Assembly: GCF_001750725.1 (NCBI RefSeq) | Contig: NZ_CP017279.1 | Span: 620,001-684,000, forward strand | From: Enterobacter ludwigii | GTDB lineage: Bacteria > Pseudomonadota > Gammaproteobacteria > Enterobacterales > Enterobacteriaceae | DNA length: 64,000 nucleotides | Reading direction: 5' to 3' | Part shown: positions 10,712-19,741 of the stretch, piece after piece | Layout of the letters: each line of letters opens with the position of its first letter | Numbering within the stretch: the stretch's first letter is position 1 | Translations under genes and position numbers: made by a program | The notes under the pieces: generated by a model | What the model was told of the DNA's origin: nothing | What the model saw: the letters and a program-made list of their open reading frames with translations, nothing else | The model's database searches: none

Positions 10712-11806
10712 ATGGCTGAAGATCAAAACCTGCCTGCTGACGAGCAGGAAAACAACACTAAACAGCGTAAGCGCCCGGGCAAAAAACCGTTAATCATCCT
10801 TGGCATTGTCGTGGTGGTGATGGTTATCGTGGCGCTGGTCTGGTGGTTTTTAACCCGTAACGAAGAGACCACTGACGACGCCTTTACCGACGGTGATGTG
10901 GTGACGATTGCCCCGAAAACGGCAGGCTATGTCACCGAGCTGCGCGTGCGCGATAACCAGCGGGTGAAAAAGGGTGACCTGCTGGTGGTTATCGATCCGC
11001 GTGATACCACCGCCCAGCGCGATCAGGCGCAGGCCCAGCTTGGGCTGGCGATCGCCCAGCTGCATCAGGCTCAGGCGCAGCTGGCGCTGTCAAAAGTCCA
11101 GTATCCCGCTCAGCGTGATGAAGCCAAAGCGCAGGTGATTAAAGCGCAGGCCGATCTGGCCAATGCGCAGGCGGAGTATCGCCGCCAGCGAGGCGTTGAC
11201 CCGCGAGCGACCACCCAGCAAAGTATTGATACCGCCAATGCCCAGCTGCGCAGTGCCCAGGCGGGCCTGGCAAGTGCGCAGGCGCAGCTTGAAGTGGCAG
11301 AGCAGGTACAGCTGCAGATCCGCCAGCAGGAAACCAATGTGGAAGCGCGTCAGCGCCAGGTCGATCAGGCCAAAGCGCAGCTGGAAACCGCGACGCTGAA
11401 CCTCTCTTACACCGAAGTCCGCGCCCCGTTTGACGGTTTTGTCACTAAACGCAACGTCCAGCCCGGCACCCTGGTGCAGGCGGGTACCGCGCTGTTTTCA
11501 CTGGTCTCTCCGAATGTGTGGGTGGTGGCGAACTTTAAAGAGTCGCAGCTCGAACGCATGAAGCCGGGCGATAAGGTCGAGGTGTCCGTAGATGCCTGGC
11601 CGGATATGGCGCTCGAAGGCCATGTCGACAGTATTCAACAGGGCAGCGGCTCGCGCTTCTCCGCCTTCCCGTCGGAAAACGCTACCGGTAACTTTGTCAA
11701 AATCGTTCAGCGCGTGCCGGTGAAGATCGTGATTGATAAAGGGCTGGATCCCAACAAACCACTGCCGCTTGGGCTGTCGGTGGCACCGAAGGTGACAGTG
11801 GAATGA
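10712..11806 (+). CDS. HlyD/EmrA-type efflux adaptor
   Basis: 364-residue periplasmic adaptor. A basic cytoplasmic N-terminus (KQRKRPGKK) precedes one membrane helix at about 26-47, a lipoyl half-motif (VTIAPKTAGYVTELRVRDNQRVKKGDLLV), a long Ala/Gln-rich coiled coil at roughly 95-235, the second lipoyl half (VRAPFDGFVTKRNVQPGTLV) and a beta-barrel. It should connect the MFS pump to the outer-membrane factor encoded next. The ribosome site is weak (AGGACT, 10 nt away). First gene of a tightly overlapping three-gene unit; no regulator gene adjoins it. Confidence 0.9.
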   Translation: MAEDQNLPADEQENNTKQRKRPGKKPLIILGIVVVVMVIVALVWWFLTRNEETTDDAFTDGDVVTIAPKTAGYVTELRVRDNQRVKKGDLLVVIDPRDTTAQRDQAQAQLGLAIAQLHQAQAQLALSKVQYPAQRDEAKAQVIKAQADLANAQAEYRRQRGVDPRATTQQSIDTANAQLRSAQAGLASAQAQLEVAEQVQLQIRQQETNVEARQRQVDQAKAQLETATLNLSYTEVRAPFDGFVTKRNVQPGTLVQAGTALFSLVSPNVWVVANFKESQLERMKPGDKVEVSVDAWPDMALEGHVDSIQQGSGSRFSAFPSENATGNFVKIVQRVPVKIVIDKGLDPNKPLPLGLSVAPKVTVE

Positions 11807-13374
11807 CGGATCACAGCCACGACAACTGGCGACCTGCCAGTAATCCGTGGGCGGTGGCGATTGTGGTCACGCTGGCGGTGTTTATGGAAATCCTCGACAC
11901 CACTATCGTTAACGTGGCGCTCCCGCATGTGGCCGGGTCGCTCTCGTCCAGCTACGACGAATCCACCTGGGTATTGACCAGCTACCTGGTGGCAAACGGC
12001 ATAGTGCTGCCGATATCGGCTTTCCTGAGTCGGGTTTTTGGCCGCAAGCAGTTCTTCCTGATCTGCATCGTGATGTTCACGGTCTGTTCGTTCCTGTGCG
12101 GGATCGCCACCGAGCTGTGGCAGATCATTCTTTTTCGCGTAATGCAGGGCTTTTTCGGCGGCGGGCTGCAGCCCACGCAGCAGTCGGTGCTGCTCGACTA
12201 CTTTAAACCCGAGGACCGGGGTAAAGCGTTTGGCCTGTCGTCAATCGCCATCATCGTTGCGCCGGTACTTGGCCCGACGCTGGGCGGCTGGATCACCGAT
12301 AACTACTCCTGGCGCTGGGTTTTCTTCATCAACATTCCGGTGGGGATTGTAACGGTGCTGGCGATCTACCAGCTGCTGGAAGACCCGCCATGGGAAAGCA
12401 AATCGAAAGAGAAGCTGTCTATCGACTGGACGGGGATCGGCCTGATCGCGCTGGGGCTGGGCTGCCTGCAGGTGATGCTCGACCGGGGAGAAGATGAGGA
12501 CTGGTTTTATTCGAACTTTATTCGCACCTTTGCCGTGCTGACGCTCATCGGCATTATTGGAGCGATTTACTGGCTGATGTATGCCAAAAAACCGGTGGTA
12601 GATCTGCACTGCATGAAAGATCGCAACTTCGCCATCTCCAGCCTGTTGATGGCGGGCATGGCGATGATTCTGTACGGCAGTTCGGTGGTGATTCCGCAGC
12701 TTGCACAGCAGGATCTGGGCTACACCGCCACCTGGTCCGGGCTGGTCCTTTCGCCGGGCGCCGTGTTAATCGTATTGACTATCCCGCTGGTGCTGAAGCT
12801 GATGCCGGTGGTGCAGACGCGCTGGATTATCGCTTTCGGTTTTACCTGCCTGGCGGTGTCGTTCTTCTGGTCACGTACGCTGACCCCGGATATCGATTTC
12901 GAAACGCTGGTGTTGTTCCGCAGCGCCCAGTCGATAGGGCTTGGGTTCCTGTTTGTTCCTCTCACCACCATTGCTTTTATTTCGATACCGAGGCGGCTGA
13001 ACGCCGATGCGGCGGCGCTGTTCACCATGTTTCGCAACGTGGCGGGCTCAATTGGCATCTCGCTTTCTACGGCGGCCATTACCGAACGTTCCCAGGCGCA
13101 CAGCGCGCATCTGGCCTATCACGCGTCACCGTTTAATGAACAGTTCCAGCTGGCGATACGCGAAAGCGCACAGGCGATCCAGAACTTCACCACTCAGGTC
13201 GGGGACCCTACCGGTACCGCCACCGGGCGCATGTACCAGACCATGATCGAGCAGTCGCGCTTCCTGGCGTATATCGACGTGTTCACCATTCTGAGCGTGG
13301 TAGCCATGTTACTGATTCCGTTTTGTTTGTTGCTCTCGCCGGTTAAGAGCGAGGGGAGTGCAGGAGCACATTGA
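11803..13374 (+). CDS. DHA2-family MFS drug efflux pump (EmrB/QacA type)
   Basis: 523-residue, 14-helix proton-driven exporter. Family motif C is recognisable in GLSSIAIIVAPVLGPTLGGWI, and the N-terminal LDTTIVNVALPHVAGSL (motif D1) is typical of EmrB. Its ATG overlaps the adaptor stop by 4 nt. Family members export hydrophobic compounds and uncouplers; the substrate here is unknown. It resembles emrAB in layout but is not at the mprA-emrAB locus. Confidence 0.92.
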   Translation: MTDHSHDNWRPASNPWAVAIVVTLAVFMEILDTTIVNVALPHVAGSLSSSYDESTWVLTSYLVANGIVLPISAFLSRVFGRKQFFLICIVMFTVCSFLCGIATELWQIILFRVMQGFFGGGLQPTQQSVLLDYFKPEDRGKAFGLSSIAIIVAPVLGPTLGGWITDNYSWRWVFFINIPVGIVTVLAIYQLLEDPPWESKSKEKLSIDWTGIGLIALGLGCLQVMLDRGEDEDWFYSNFIRTFAVLTLIGIIGAIYWLMYAKKPVVDLHCMKDRNFAISSLLMAGMAMILYGSSVVIPQLAQQDLGYTATWSGLVLSPGAVLIVLTIPLVLKLMPVVQTRWIIAFGFTCLAVSFFWSRTLTPDIDFETLVLFRSAQSIGLGFLFVPLTTIAFISIPRRLNADAAALFTMFRNVAGSIGISLSTAAITERSQAHSAHLAYHASPFNEQFQLAIRESAQAIQNFTTQVGDPTGTATGRMYQTMIEQSRFLAYIDVFTILSVVAMLLIPFCLLLSPVKSEGSAGAH

Positions 13375-14894
13375 TGATACACAGACGTTTAACCCCCCTG
13401 ATGATCATGCTGCTGGCAGGCTGTGCCGTGGGGCCAGATTACCAGCCGCCGGCGTCGCAGACCCCGACACACTGGAACGATCCGGGTGACAGCGGCGTGA
13501 AGTCAAAAACGGCCTCGACGGCAACCAACCCACGCTGGTGGAAAACCTTCGGTTCACCGCAGCTGGACAGCCTGATAGAGCGCGCGATCGCGGGAAATTT
13601 ATCCCTGCAGCAGACGGTGTTGCGTATTGCCGGGGCGCGCGAACAGATTAACCAGGCGGGTGGGGCGTTTTACCCTTCCGTAAACGGTAATCTGCAGGCC
13701 ACGCGCCAGCAGCTTGGGCTGGAGGGAGAGCTGAAATCCCACGGCGTGTACGACCAGCTTGATAACGTGGATCCTGAACTCAGGGGCGCGCTAGGACCGC
13801 TGACGCAGCCGATCAATCTTTACCAGGGAAGCTTCGATGCGCAGTGGGAAATCGACCTGTGGGGCAAGGTGCGCCGACAGGTAGAGGCTGCCGAAGCGCA
13901 GCAGAAAGCGGCGATAGAGCAGCGTAACGACGCGCTGGTGTCGCTGGAGGCGGAAGTGGCGCGCGCATGGCTGCAGCTGCGGGGGGCGCAGAGCATCATT
14001 GCCACGCTGAACACCCAGATTAAGAGCGCGCAACAAACCCTGGAACTCACCGAAAGCCGCCAGCGGGGCGGGCTGTCACCGCAAATGGACGTTGAAAATG
14101 CGCGTGCCCAGTTGGGGAACCTCGAAGCGCAGCTTCCTCAGTATCAGGCCCAGGCACGGCAGGCAATGAATGGCCTCGCGATTTTACTCGGCAAGCCGCC
14201 GGGGGCGCTGGATGCGGAGCTGCAGTCGGCGCAGCCGATGCCCGCCCTGCCGGATATCGTACAAACGGGTATCCCATCCACGCTGGCCCGTCGTCGTCCT
14301 GACGTGCGCGAGGCGGAAGCCAACCTCCACGCCGCCACGGCGCAAATTGGCGTTTCCGTGGCGCAGCTGTTCCCGAGCTTTACCCTCTCAGGGCAGTTTG
14401 GTCTGCGAAACAGCGAAACCAACTGGCTGACGGACTGGAGCAGCCACTTCTACAGCTTCGGCCCGCAGGTCTCGATACCGATTTTCCAGGGCGGAAGACT
14501 GGTCTCGAGCGTGAAGGTGGCGCGTGCGCAGCAGGGCGCGGCAGTGCTCGACTACCGCCAGACGGTGCTCACCGCGCTCGGGGACGTAGAGAATGCGCTG
14601 GTGAGTTACCGCACCGATCAGCAGCGTGAAGCCGGCCTTGCTAAAACCATCGATGCGTTGCAAAACGCGTTCGATTTGGCAAGCGACAGCTACCGGCAGG
14701 GGATCGCCAGCTTTATTGACGTGCTGGATGCCCAGCGGCAGCTGGCGCAGGCGCAGCAGCAACGCGCGCAGGCGCAGGTACAAAGCGCTCTCGATCTGGT
14801 GGCGCTCTACAAAGCGCTGGGCGGCGGCTGGGAGCCGTATCAGCAGGTGCAATTACCGGATTACAAGGTCTTTGGTGAGGCTCCGCGCGGATAA
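13374..14894 (+). CDS. NodT-family outer-membrane efflux lipoprotein
   Basis: 506-residue TolC-like outer-membrane factor. Lipoprotein signal MIHRRLTPLMIMLLAGC with lipobox LAGC (Cys17), then VGPDYQPP, the usual start of NodT/OprM-type channels. Two OEP repeats follow (SLEAEVARAWLQL and TVLTALGDVENALVSYR). The ATG at 13374 shares one base with the pump stop (TGATG) and has AGGAG upstream; an in-frame TTG one codon earlier is less likely. It completes a tripartite pump, so TolC may be dispensable for it. Confidence 0.92.
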   Translation: MIHRRLTPLMIMLLAGCAVGPDYQPPASQTPTHWNDPGDSGVKSKTASTATNPRWWKTFGSPQLDSLIERAIAGNLSLQQTVLRIAGAREQINQAGGAFYPSVNGNLQATRQQLGLEGELKSHGVYDQLDNVDPELRGALGPLTQPINLYQGSFDAQWEIDLWGKVRRQVEAAEAQQKAAIEQRNDALVSLEAEVARAWLQLRGAQSIIATLNTQIKSAQQTLELTESRQRGGLSPQMDVENARAQLGNLEAQLPQYQAQARQAMNGLAILLGKPPGALDAELQSAQPMPALPDIVQTGIPSTLARRRPDVREAEANLHAATAQIGVSVAQLFPSFTLSGQFGLRNSETNWLTDWSSHFYSFGPQVSIPIFQGGRLVSSVKVARAQQGAAVLDYRQTVLTALGDVENALVSYRTDQQREAGLAKTIDALQNAFDLASDSYRQGIASFIDVLDAQRQLAQAQQQRAQAQVQSALDLVALYKALGGGWEPYQQVQLPDYKVFGEAPRG

Positions 14895-15000
14895 GATTCA
14901 GAGGATTGGGCAAGAAACGGACAGGAACACCACATTCGCGATGGCTATGGGGCGGGTATAACTATCGGGTACCCATCGAACGACATGCGAGGATTATCTT

Positions 15001-16041
15001 ATGCGTTATCAAAAACTGGGCAATACCGGTCTGTTTGTGTCTGAACTGTGCCTTGGCACCATGACCTTCGGCGGAGAAGGCGGCATGTGGGGCAAGATTG
15101 GTCAGCTGCAGCAAAGTGAAGCCGAGCAGCTGGTGGGCCGTGCACTGGATGCCGGAATTAATTTCATCGATACCGCGGATGTGTATTCGGAAGGGCGCTC
15201 GGAGGAAATCACCGGCCAGGCGCTGAAGAACCTGAAAATTCCGCGCGAAAACGTGGTGGTTGCCACCAAAGTGTTTGGCGAAACGGGCACGGCCGGGGTG
15301 AACTCCCGCGGCAGTTCGCGCTATCACATCATCAGTAGCGTCAAAGAGAGCCTGCGCCGTCTGCAGCTCGATCATATCGATCTGTATCAACTCCACGGTT
15401 TTGACCCGGCAACCCCTGTCGAAGAGATGCTCTACGCGCTGGATAACCTGGTGCAGCATGGGCACGTGCGTTATATCGGCGTCTCTAACTGGGCGGCGTG
15501 GCAGATTGCCAAAGCGCTGGGCATTTCCGAACGCCTTGGACTGGCGCGTTTTGCTTCGCTGCAGGCGTATTACACCATCGCCGGGCGCGATCTTGAGCGT
15601 GAACTGATACCGATGATGCAGAGTGAAGGCGTCGGGTTGATGGTCTGGAGCCCACTGGCAGGCGGTCTGCTTAGCGGAAAATATGGCCGTGACGGGCAGA
15701 GTGAATCCGGCGGTCGCCGCCTGGAATTTGACTTCCCGCCGGTGAATAAAGAGCGTGCTTTCGATTGCGTGGATGTGATGCGCACCCTGGCCGAGCGCAA
15801 GGGTGTCTCTGTGGCGCAAATTGCGCTGGCGTGGTTGCTGCATCAGAAGGCCGTAACCAGCGTCATTATTGGTGCCAAACGTGTCGACCAGCTGGACGAC
15901 AACATTGCCGCCACCGGGATCCGTTTAAGCGAAGACGAGCTTAAACAGCTTGATGCCGTCAGCGCGCTGCCGCGCGAATACCCGGGCTGGATGCTGGAGC
16001 GGCAGGGTGAATATCGCCGTCATCAGCTTGCACAACAATAA
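15001..16041 (+). CDS. Aldo-keto reductase
   Basis: 346-residue NADP(H)-dependent oxidoreductase of the (beta/alpha)8 AKR fold. The catalytic tetrad is present: D57 (NFIDTADVY), Y62, K90 (VVVATKVFG) and H132 (LYQLHGFD). The C-terminal SVIIGAKRVDQLDDN is the cofactor-phosphate region. GAGG precedes the ATG and a TATAAC -10-like element lies about 40 nt upstream, so it may be separate from the efflux operon. It has its own terminator. Substrate unknown; absent from this position in E. coli K-12. Confidence 0.9.
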   Translation: MRYQKLGNTGLFVSELCLGTMTFGGEGGMWGKIGQLQQSEAEQLVGRALDAGINFIDTADVYSEGRSEEITGQALKNLKIPRENVVVATKVFGETGTAGVNSRGSSRYHIISSVKESLRRLQLDHIDLYQLHGFDPATPVEEMLYALDNLVQHGHVRYIGVSNWAAWQIAKALGISERLGLARFASLQAYYTIAGRDLERELIPMMQSEGVGLMVWSPLAGGLLSGKYGRDGQSESGGRRLEFDFPPVNKERAFDCVDVMRTLAERKGVSVAQIALAWLLHQKAVTSVIIGAKRVDQLDDNIAATGIRLSEDELKQLDAVSALPREYPGWMLERQGEYRRHQLAQQ

Positions 16042-16052
16042 CCGTCCTTCCC

Positions 16053-16083
16053 CCCGGTCTCGCTTCGCTGACCGGGTTTTTTT
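16053..16083 (+). terminator. Terminator of the aldo-keto reductase gene
   Basis: CCCGGTC and GACCGGG pair across a 10-nt loop and are followed by seven Ts. Confidence 0.92.
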
Positions 16084-16115
16084 CCCGCCTTGCTCACAAA
16101 AAACGATCCTCCTCT

Positions 16116-16144
16116 TTGATTGATTTTTCGTCTTCGCCTATATG
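16116..16144 (+). promoter_or_regulatory. Sigma-70 promoter of the GH1-PTS operon
   Basis: TTGATT (16116-16121), a 17-bp spacer and TATATG (16139-16144) make a reasonable -35/-10 pair. The -10 overlaps the first ATGACTAGTCAT operator, so a bound repressor would block polymerase. Confidence 0.6.
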
Positions 16145-16175
16145 ACTAGTCATGAGATATTAAATGACTAGTCAT
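16142..16175. promoter_or_regulatory. Twin 12-bp palindromic operators
   Basis: Two identical perfect palindromes ATGACTAGTCAT at 16142-16153 and 16164-16175, centre to centre 22 bp (about two helical turns). They lie 14-47 bp upstream of the GH1 start. The likely ligand is the GntR-family protein encoded at the end of the same operon. Confidence 0.85.
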
Positions 16176-16188
16176 ATAGGGAGCGATC

Positions 16189-17565
16189 ATGAATCAATTT
16201 CTGCCAGCCAATTTTTTATGGGGCAATTCCGTATCCAGTATGCAGACGGAAGGGGCCTGGAATGAGGGAGGAAAGGGAATGTCGGTATATGACATTCGCG
16301 AAGCCGGGGAGAACGTTTCTGACTGGAAAGTCGCGACCGATTCCTACCACCGCTATCGGGAAGATTTCGACCTGATGCAGGATCTGGGCATGAACTGCTA
16401 CCGCTTTCAGATCGCCTGGAGCCGCGTATGTCCACAGGGCGACGGTGACTTCAACGACGAAGGCATCGCCTTTTATGACGGCTTTATTAACGATTTAATT
16501 GCCCGCGGCATTGAGCCGATGATCTGCCTCTACCACTTCGATATGCCGCTGGCGCTGGCGCAGGAGTACAACGGCTTTAACGATCGCCGTGTGATGGACG
16601 CGTTTATCCGCTACGGCAAAAAGATGATCGACTGTTACGGCGACCGGGTGAAGTACTGGCTGACGTTTAACGAGCAGAACATCTTCCACATGCCGGAAGC
16701 CTTCCGGATCTCGGGCTATATGAAAGGCGAGAAAACCCTGCGCGAGCTGTATGAACTGCAGCACCACACCATGGTCGCGCATATGACCCTGACCGAATAC
16801 CTGCACCAGACCCGTCCGGGCCAGCTGATGGGCGGTATGCTGGCGCACCAGCTGGTCTATCCGGCGACCTGTAAACCGCGTGATATCTTCTGCGCCCAGC
16901 AGTATGACGAATTCCTCAACCAGAACCTGCTGCGCGTCTTTGCCGGCCAGGGTTACAGCCCGGCGGTGATGGCGGTCGTGGAACAGCAAGGTTTTGCGGA
17001 TATCTACCGCGCTGAGGATCTTGCGCTGCTGGCGCGTACCAAAAACGACTATATGGCCTTCAGTTACTACGCCAGTAAAACCCTCGACAGCGATGCGATC
17101 CCCGAAGGAACGCCGGTCAACGATTACCTTCTGCACGGTGATAAAAATAACCCGTACCTGAAAGCGACCGAATGGAACTGGCAGATTGATCCGCTGGGCT
17201 TTCGCACCATCATCACCCGCTATTACAACGACTGGCGTATGCCGGTATTCCCGATTGAAAACGGTATTGGGGTGATCGAGTCCTGGGACGGTGTGAATCC
17301 GATTGAAGATATCTACCGTATTGACTACCACCGGGCGCATATCGAGGCGATGAAACAAGCCATGTTTGAGGATGGCGCAGAGGTGATCGGTTACCTCGGC
17401 TGGGGCTTAATCGACATTCTGAGTTCACAGGGAGACATGCGTAAGCGTTACGGCGTGGTCTATGTGAACCGTGAAAACCACGACCTCAAAGACTTAAAGC
17501 GCGTACCGAAGAAGAGCTACGCATGGTTGAAACAGGTTATCCATACCAACGGACGCGAGATGTAA
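16189..17565 (+). CDS. GH1 6-phospho-beta-glycosidase
   Basis: 458-residue family-1 glycosidase. Acid/base Glu162 lies in TFNEQN and nucleophile Glu357 in PIENGIG. S412/S413, K419 and Y421 (LSSQGDMRKRYGVVYV) match the phosphate-binding Ser-Lys-Tyr of 6-phospho-beta-glucosidases such as BglA, so the substrate is probably a PTS-phosphorylated beta-glycoside. Cytoplasmic, no signal peptide. First gene of an operon with a PTS permease and a GntR regulator. Confidence 0.92.
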   Translation: MNQFLPANFLWGNSVSSMQTEGAWNEGGKGMSVYDIREAGENVSDWKVATDSYHRYREDFDLMQDLGMNCYRFQIAWSRVCPQGDGDFNDEGIAFYDGFINDLIARGIEPMICLYHFDMPLALAQEYNGFNDRRVMDAFIRYGKKMIDCYGDRVKYWLTFNEQNIFHMPEAFRISGYMKGEKTLRELYELQHHTMVAHMTLTEYLHQTRPGQLMGGMLAHQLVYPATCKPRDIFCAQQYDEFLNQNLLRVFAGQGYSPAVMAVVEQQGFADIYRAEDLALLARTKNDYMAFSYYASKTLDSDAIPEGTPVNDYLLHGDKNNPYLKATEWNWQIDPLGFRTIITRYYNDWRMPVFPIENGIGVIESWDGVNPIEDIYRIDYHRAHIEAMKQAMFEDGAEVIGYLGWGLIDILSSQGDMRKRYGVVYVNRENHDLKDLKRVPKKSYAWLKQVIHTNGREM

Positions 17566-17616
17566 GCCGTACGCTGCCGGGCCGTTTTTGTGACTGATTG
17601 AAGGGAAATATCCGCT

Positions 17617-18939
17617 ATGTCTGAAACAAAAATAACACCGCATATGCAGTCTTTTGTCGACAGATTTGTTGAGTTCTCGGCGCGCCTGGCAAACCAGGTG
17701 CACCTGCGTTCCCTGCGCGATGCCTTCGCCACGGTCATGCCCATTTTCATCCTTGCCGGTCTGGCGGTGCTGGTGAATAACGTGGTATTTCCATGGATTT
17801 TTGAAGGCGACACGCTGGCGCATTTTAAGGTGTGGGGCGAGGCGATTATTAACGGTACGCTGAATATCGCCGCGCTGTTGCTGGCACCGATGATTGCCTG
17901 GTCGCTGGCACGCAACAAAGACTTCGACAACCCGGTCTCGGCAGTGGTTATCGCCATCAGCAGTTTTATCATTATGATGCCGATGCGCTTACAGCTCACG
18001 CCCGTCGGCAGCGACGCCACGGTGAGCGTCACGCAGGTGCTGACGTTCTCCAATATTGGCTCAACCGGCATTTTTGCCGGGGTGCTGATTGGTCTGCTCT
18101 CAACGGAACTGTTTATCGCCATTTCTCGTCTGAAAGCGCTGCACATTTCTTTAGGTGAAAATGTACCGCCGGCGGTCAGTAAATCGTTTACCGCGCTGAT
18201 CCCGACGATCCTGACGCTTTCCCTGTTTGCCATACTGGCCGCGCTTCTGGCGAACGTGTTGCACACGGATCTCATCCATCTGATCACCACTTTTATTCAG
18301 CAGCCGCTGCGCCTGATCAACACCAGCCTGCCGGGCACGATTTTTATCTATAGCTTTGGTAACTTCCTGTTCACGCTTGGGATCCATCAGTCGGTGGTTA
18401 ACAGCGTGGTGCTGGAGCCGTTTCTGCTGATCAACACCAACGAGAATATGCTGGCCTTTGCCAACGGTCAGCCTGTCCCACATATCATCAATAATATCTT
18501 TGTACCGACCTTTGGTATGGTGGGGGGCACCGGCAGCACGATTTCCCTGTTGATTGCCATTTTCATCTTCTCACGGCAAAAATCGGCGAAACAGGTGGCC
18601 CGTTTGTCGCTGGCGCCGGGCCTGTTTAACATCAACGAGCCGGTCATTTTTGGCCTGCCGATTGTGTTCAACCTGCCGCTGATGATCCCCTTTGTGCTGC
18701 TACCTGCCATAGGTATCTGGTTTGCGTGGCTCTGTACTACCCTGGGGTTAATGTCGCGCTGTGTGGTTATGATCCCGTGGACAACCCCGCCCATTCTGAG
18801 CGCCTGGCTGGCAACGGCAGGGGACTGGCGCGCCGTGGTCGTGCAGTTGGCAATCATTGTATTTGGTGTATTCTTCTACCTGCCTTTCCTCAAAATTGCC
18901 GAGAGAGTGGCATTAAAAAACAGCGGGACAGAAAACTAA
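17617..18939 (+). CDS. PTS EIIC permease, lactose/cellobiose family
   Basis: 440-residue membrane component of a sugar phosphotransferase system. The N-terminus HLRSLRDAFATVMPIFILAG and the loop TFGMVGGTGSTISLL are typical of CelB-type EIIC, with the conserved NINEPVIFG in the substrate-binding re-entrant loop. No EIIA or EIIB gene lies in the window, so phosphate must come from proteins encoded elsewhere. 51 nt after the GH1 gene and 15 nt before the regulator. Confidence 0.93.
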   Translation: MSETKITPHMQSFVDRFVEFSARLANQVHLRSLRDAFATVMPIFILAGLAVLVNNVVFPWIFEGDTLAHFKVWGEAIINGTLNIAALLLAPMIAWSLARNKDFDNPVSAVVIAISSFIIMMPMRLQLTPVGSDATVSVTQVLTFSNIGSTGIFAGVLIGLLSTELFIAISRLKALHISLGENVPPAVSKSFTALIPTILTLSLFAILAALLANVLHTDLIHLITTFIQQPLRLINTSLPGTIFIYSFGNFLFTLGIHQSVVNSVVLEPFLLINTNENMLAFANGQPVPHIINNIFVPTFGMVGGTGSTISLLIAIFIFSRQKSAKQVARLSLAPGLFNINEPVIFGLPIVFNLPLMIPFVLLPAIGIWFAWLCTTLGLMSRCVVMIPWTTPPILSAWLATAGDWRAVVVQLAIIVFGVFFYLPFLKIAERVALKNSGTEN

Positions 18940-18954
18940 CAAAAAGGAAGGACG

Positions 18955-19671
18955 ATGGCGGCGAAGTACATCACCATAGCGCGGGAAATTAAGAAACGCA
19001 TTATTAGCCAGCAATACGCCGCCAACGAACCGCTCCCGGACCAGTTTGCCCTGGCGGCGGAGTTCAGCACCAGCCGGATGACCATACAACAGGCCATACG
19101 CCAGTTAATTGTGGAAGGGCTGATCTATACCCGTCAGGGGCAGGGGACGTTTATCCGCAAAAATTTCCTGCAACTCTCGCAGTGGGATCTTTCCGGCAGC
19201 GACTACTTCGGCGCAACAAAAACCTGGGAGCATCTGGGCACCGTTTCCAGCGTCGTGGTCCATTTCGAGCTGCGCTTTCCAAACGAGAAGGAGCAGGCCT
19301 CGCTGATGATTAACGCCGATGCGCCTGTCTATGACTTTGTTCGGCTGCGTCTGCTCAACGGTGAGCCGATGTCGCTGGACTCCACCGTAATGCCGCTTAA
19401 TCTGGTGCCCGGTCTGAATAAAAGCCATCTTGAAGGCTCCGTGTTCCGCTACGTGCAGGAGACGCTGGGGCTGAAAATTATGGGGTCGTACCGGGTGGTG
19501 CGGGCGCTAAAGCCGAACGCGCTGGATATGCAACACCTTATCTGCGAGCAGACCGATCCGGTGCTGGAGGTGGAGCAGGTTATCTATCTGGAGGATGGCA
19601 CACCGCTTGAGTATGCCCACTGTCACTACCGTTACGACCACGGTGGGATAGTTATCGTCAATAACGGATAA
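18955..19671 (+). CDS. GntR/HutC-family regulator of the GH1-PTS operon
   Basis: 238-residue transcription factor. Winged helix-turn-helix at about 5-70 (FALAAEFSTSRMTIQQAIRQL, then GLIYTRQGQGTFI), then a UTRA effector domain that in HutC/TreR relatives binds a phosphorylated sugar. AAGGAAGG precedes the ATG. Being the third gene, it would control its own level through the twin palindromes at 16142-16175; that pairing is inference from position and symmetry. Confidence 0.9.
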   Translation: MAAKYITIAREIKKRIISQQYAANEPLPDQFALAAEFSTSRMTIQQAIRQLIVEGLIYTRQGQGTFIRKNFLQLSQWDLSGSDYFGATKTWEHLGTVSSVVVHFELRFPNEKEQASLMINADAPVYDFVRLRLLNGEPMSLDSTVMPLNLVPGLNKSHLEGSVFRYVQETLGLKIMGSYRVVRALKPNALDMQHLICEQTDPVLEVEQVIYLEDGTPLEYAHCHYRYDHGGIVIVNNG

Positions 19672-19701
19672 AAAAAAGCGGGCATCAGAGCCCGCTTTTT
19701 T
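19671..19701. terminator. Bidirectional terminator between the GntR gene and ldtB
   Basis: AGCGGGC/GCCCGCT hairpin with a 6-nt loop, flanked by A-rich bases on the left and six Ts on the right. It serves the GntR operon on plus and ldtB on minus. Confidence 0.93.
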
Positions 19702-19741
19702 ATTCTCAGACCCGGTCAGCAAAGCGCCACCGGGCAGAGGG

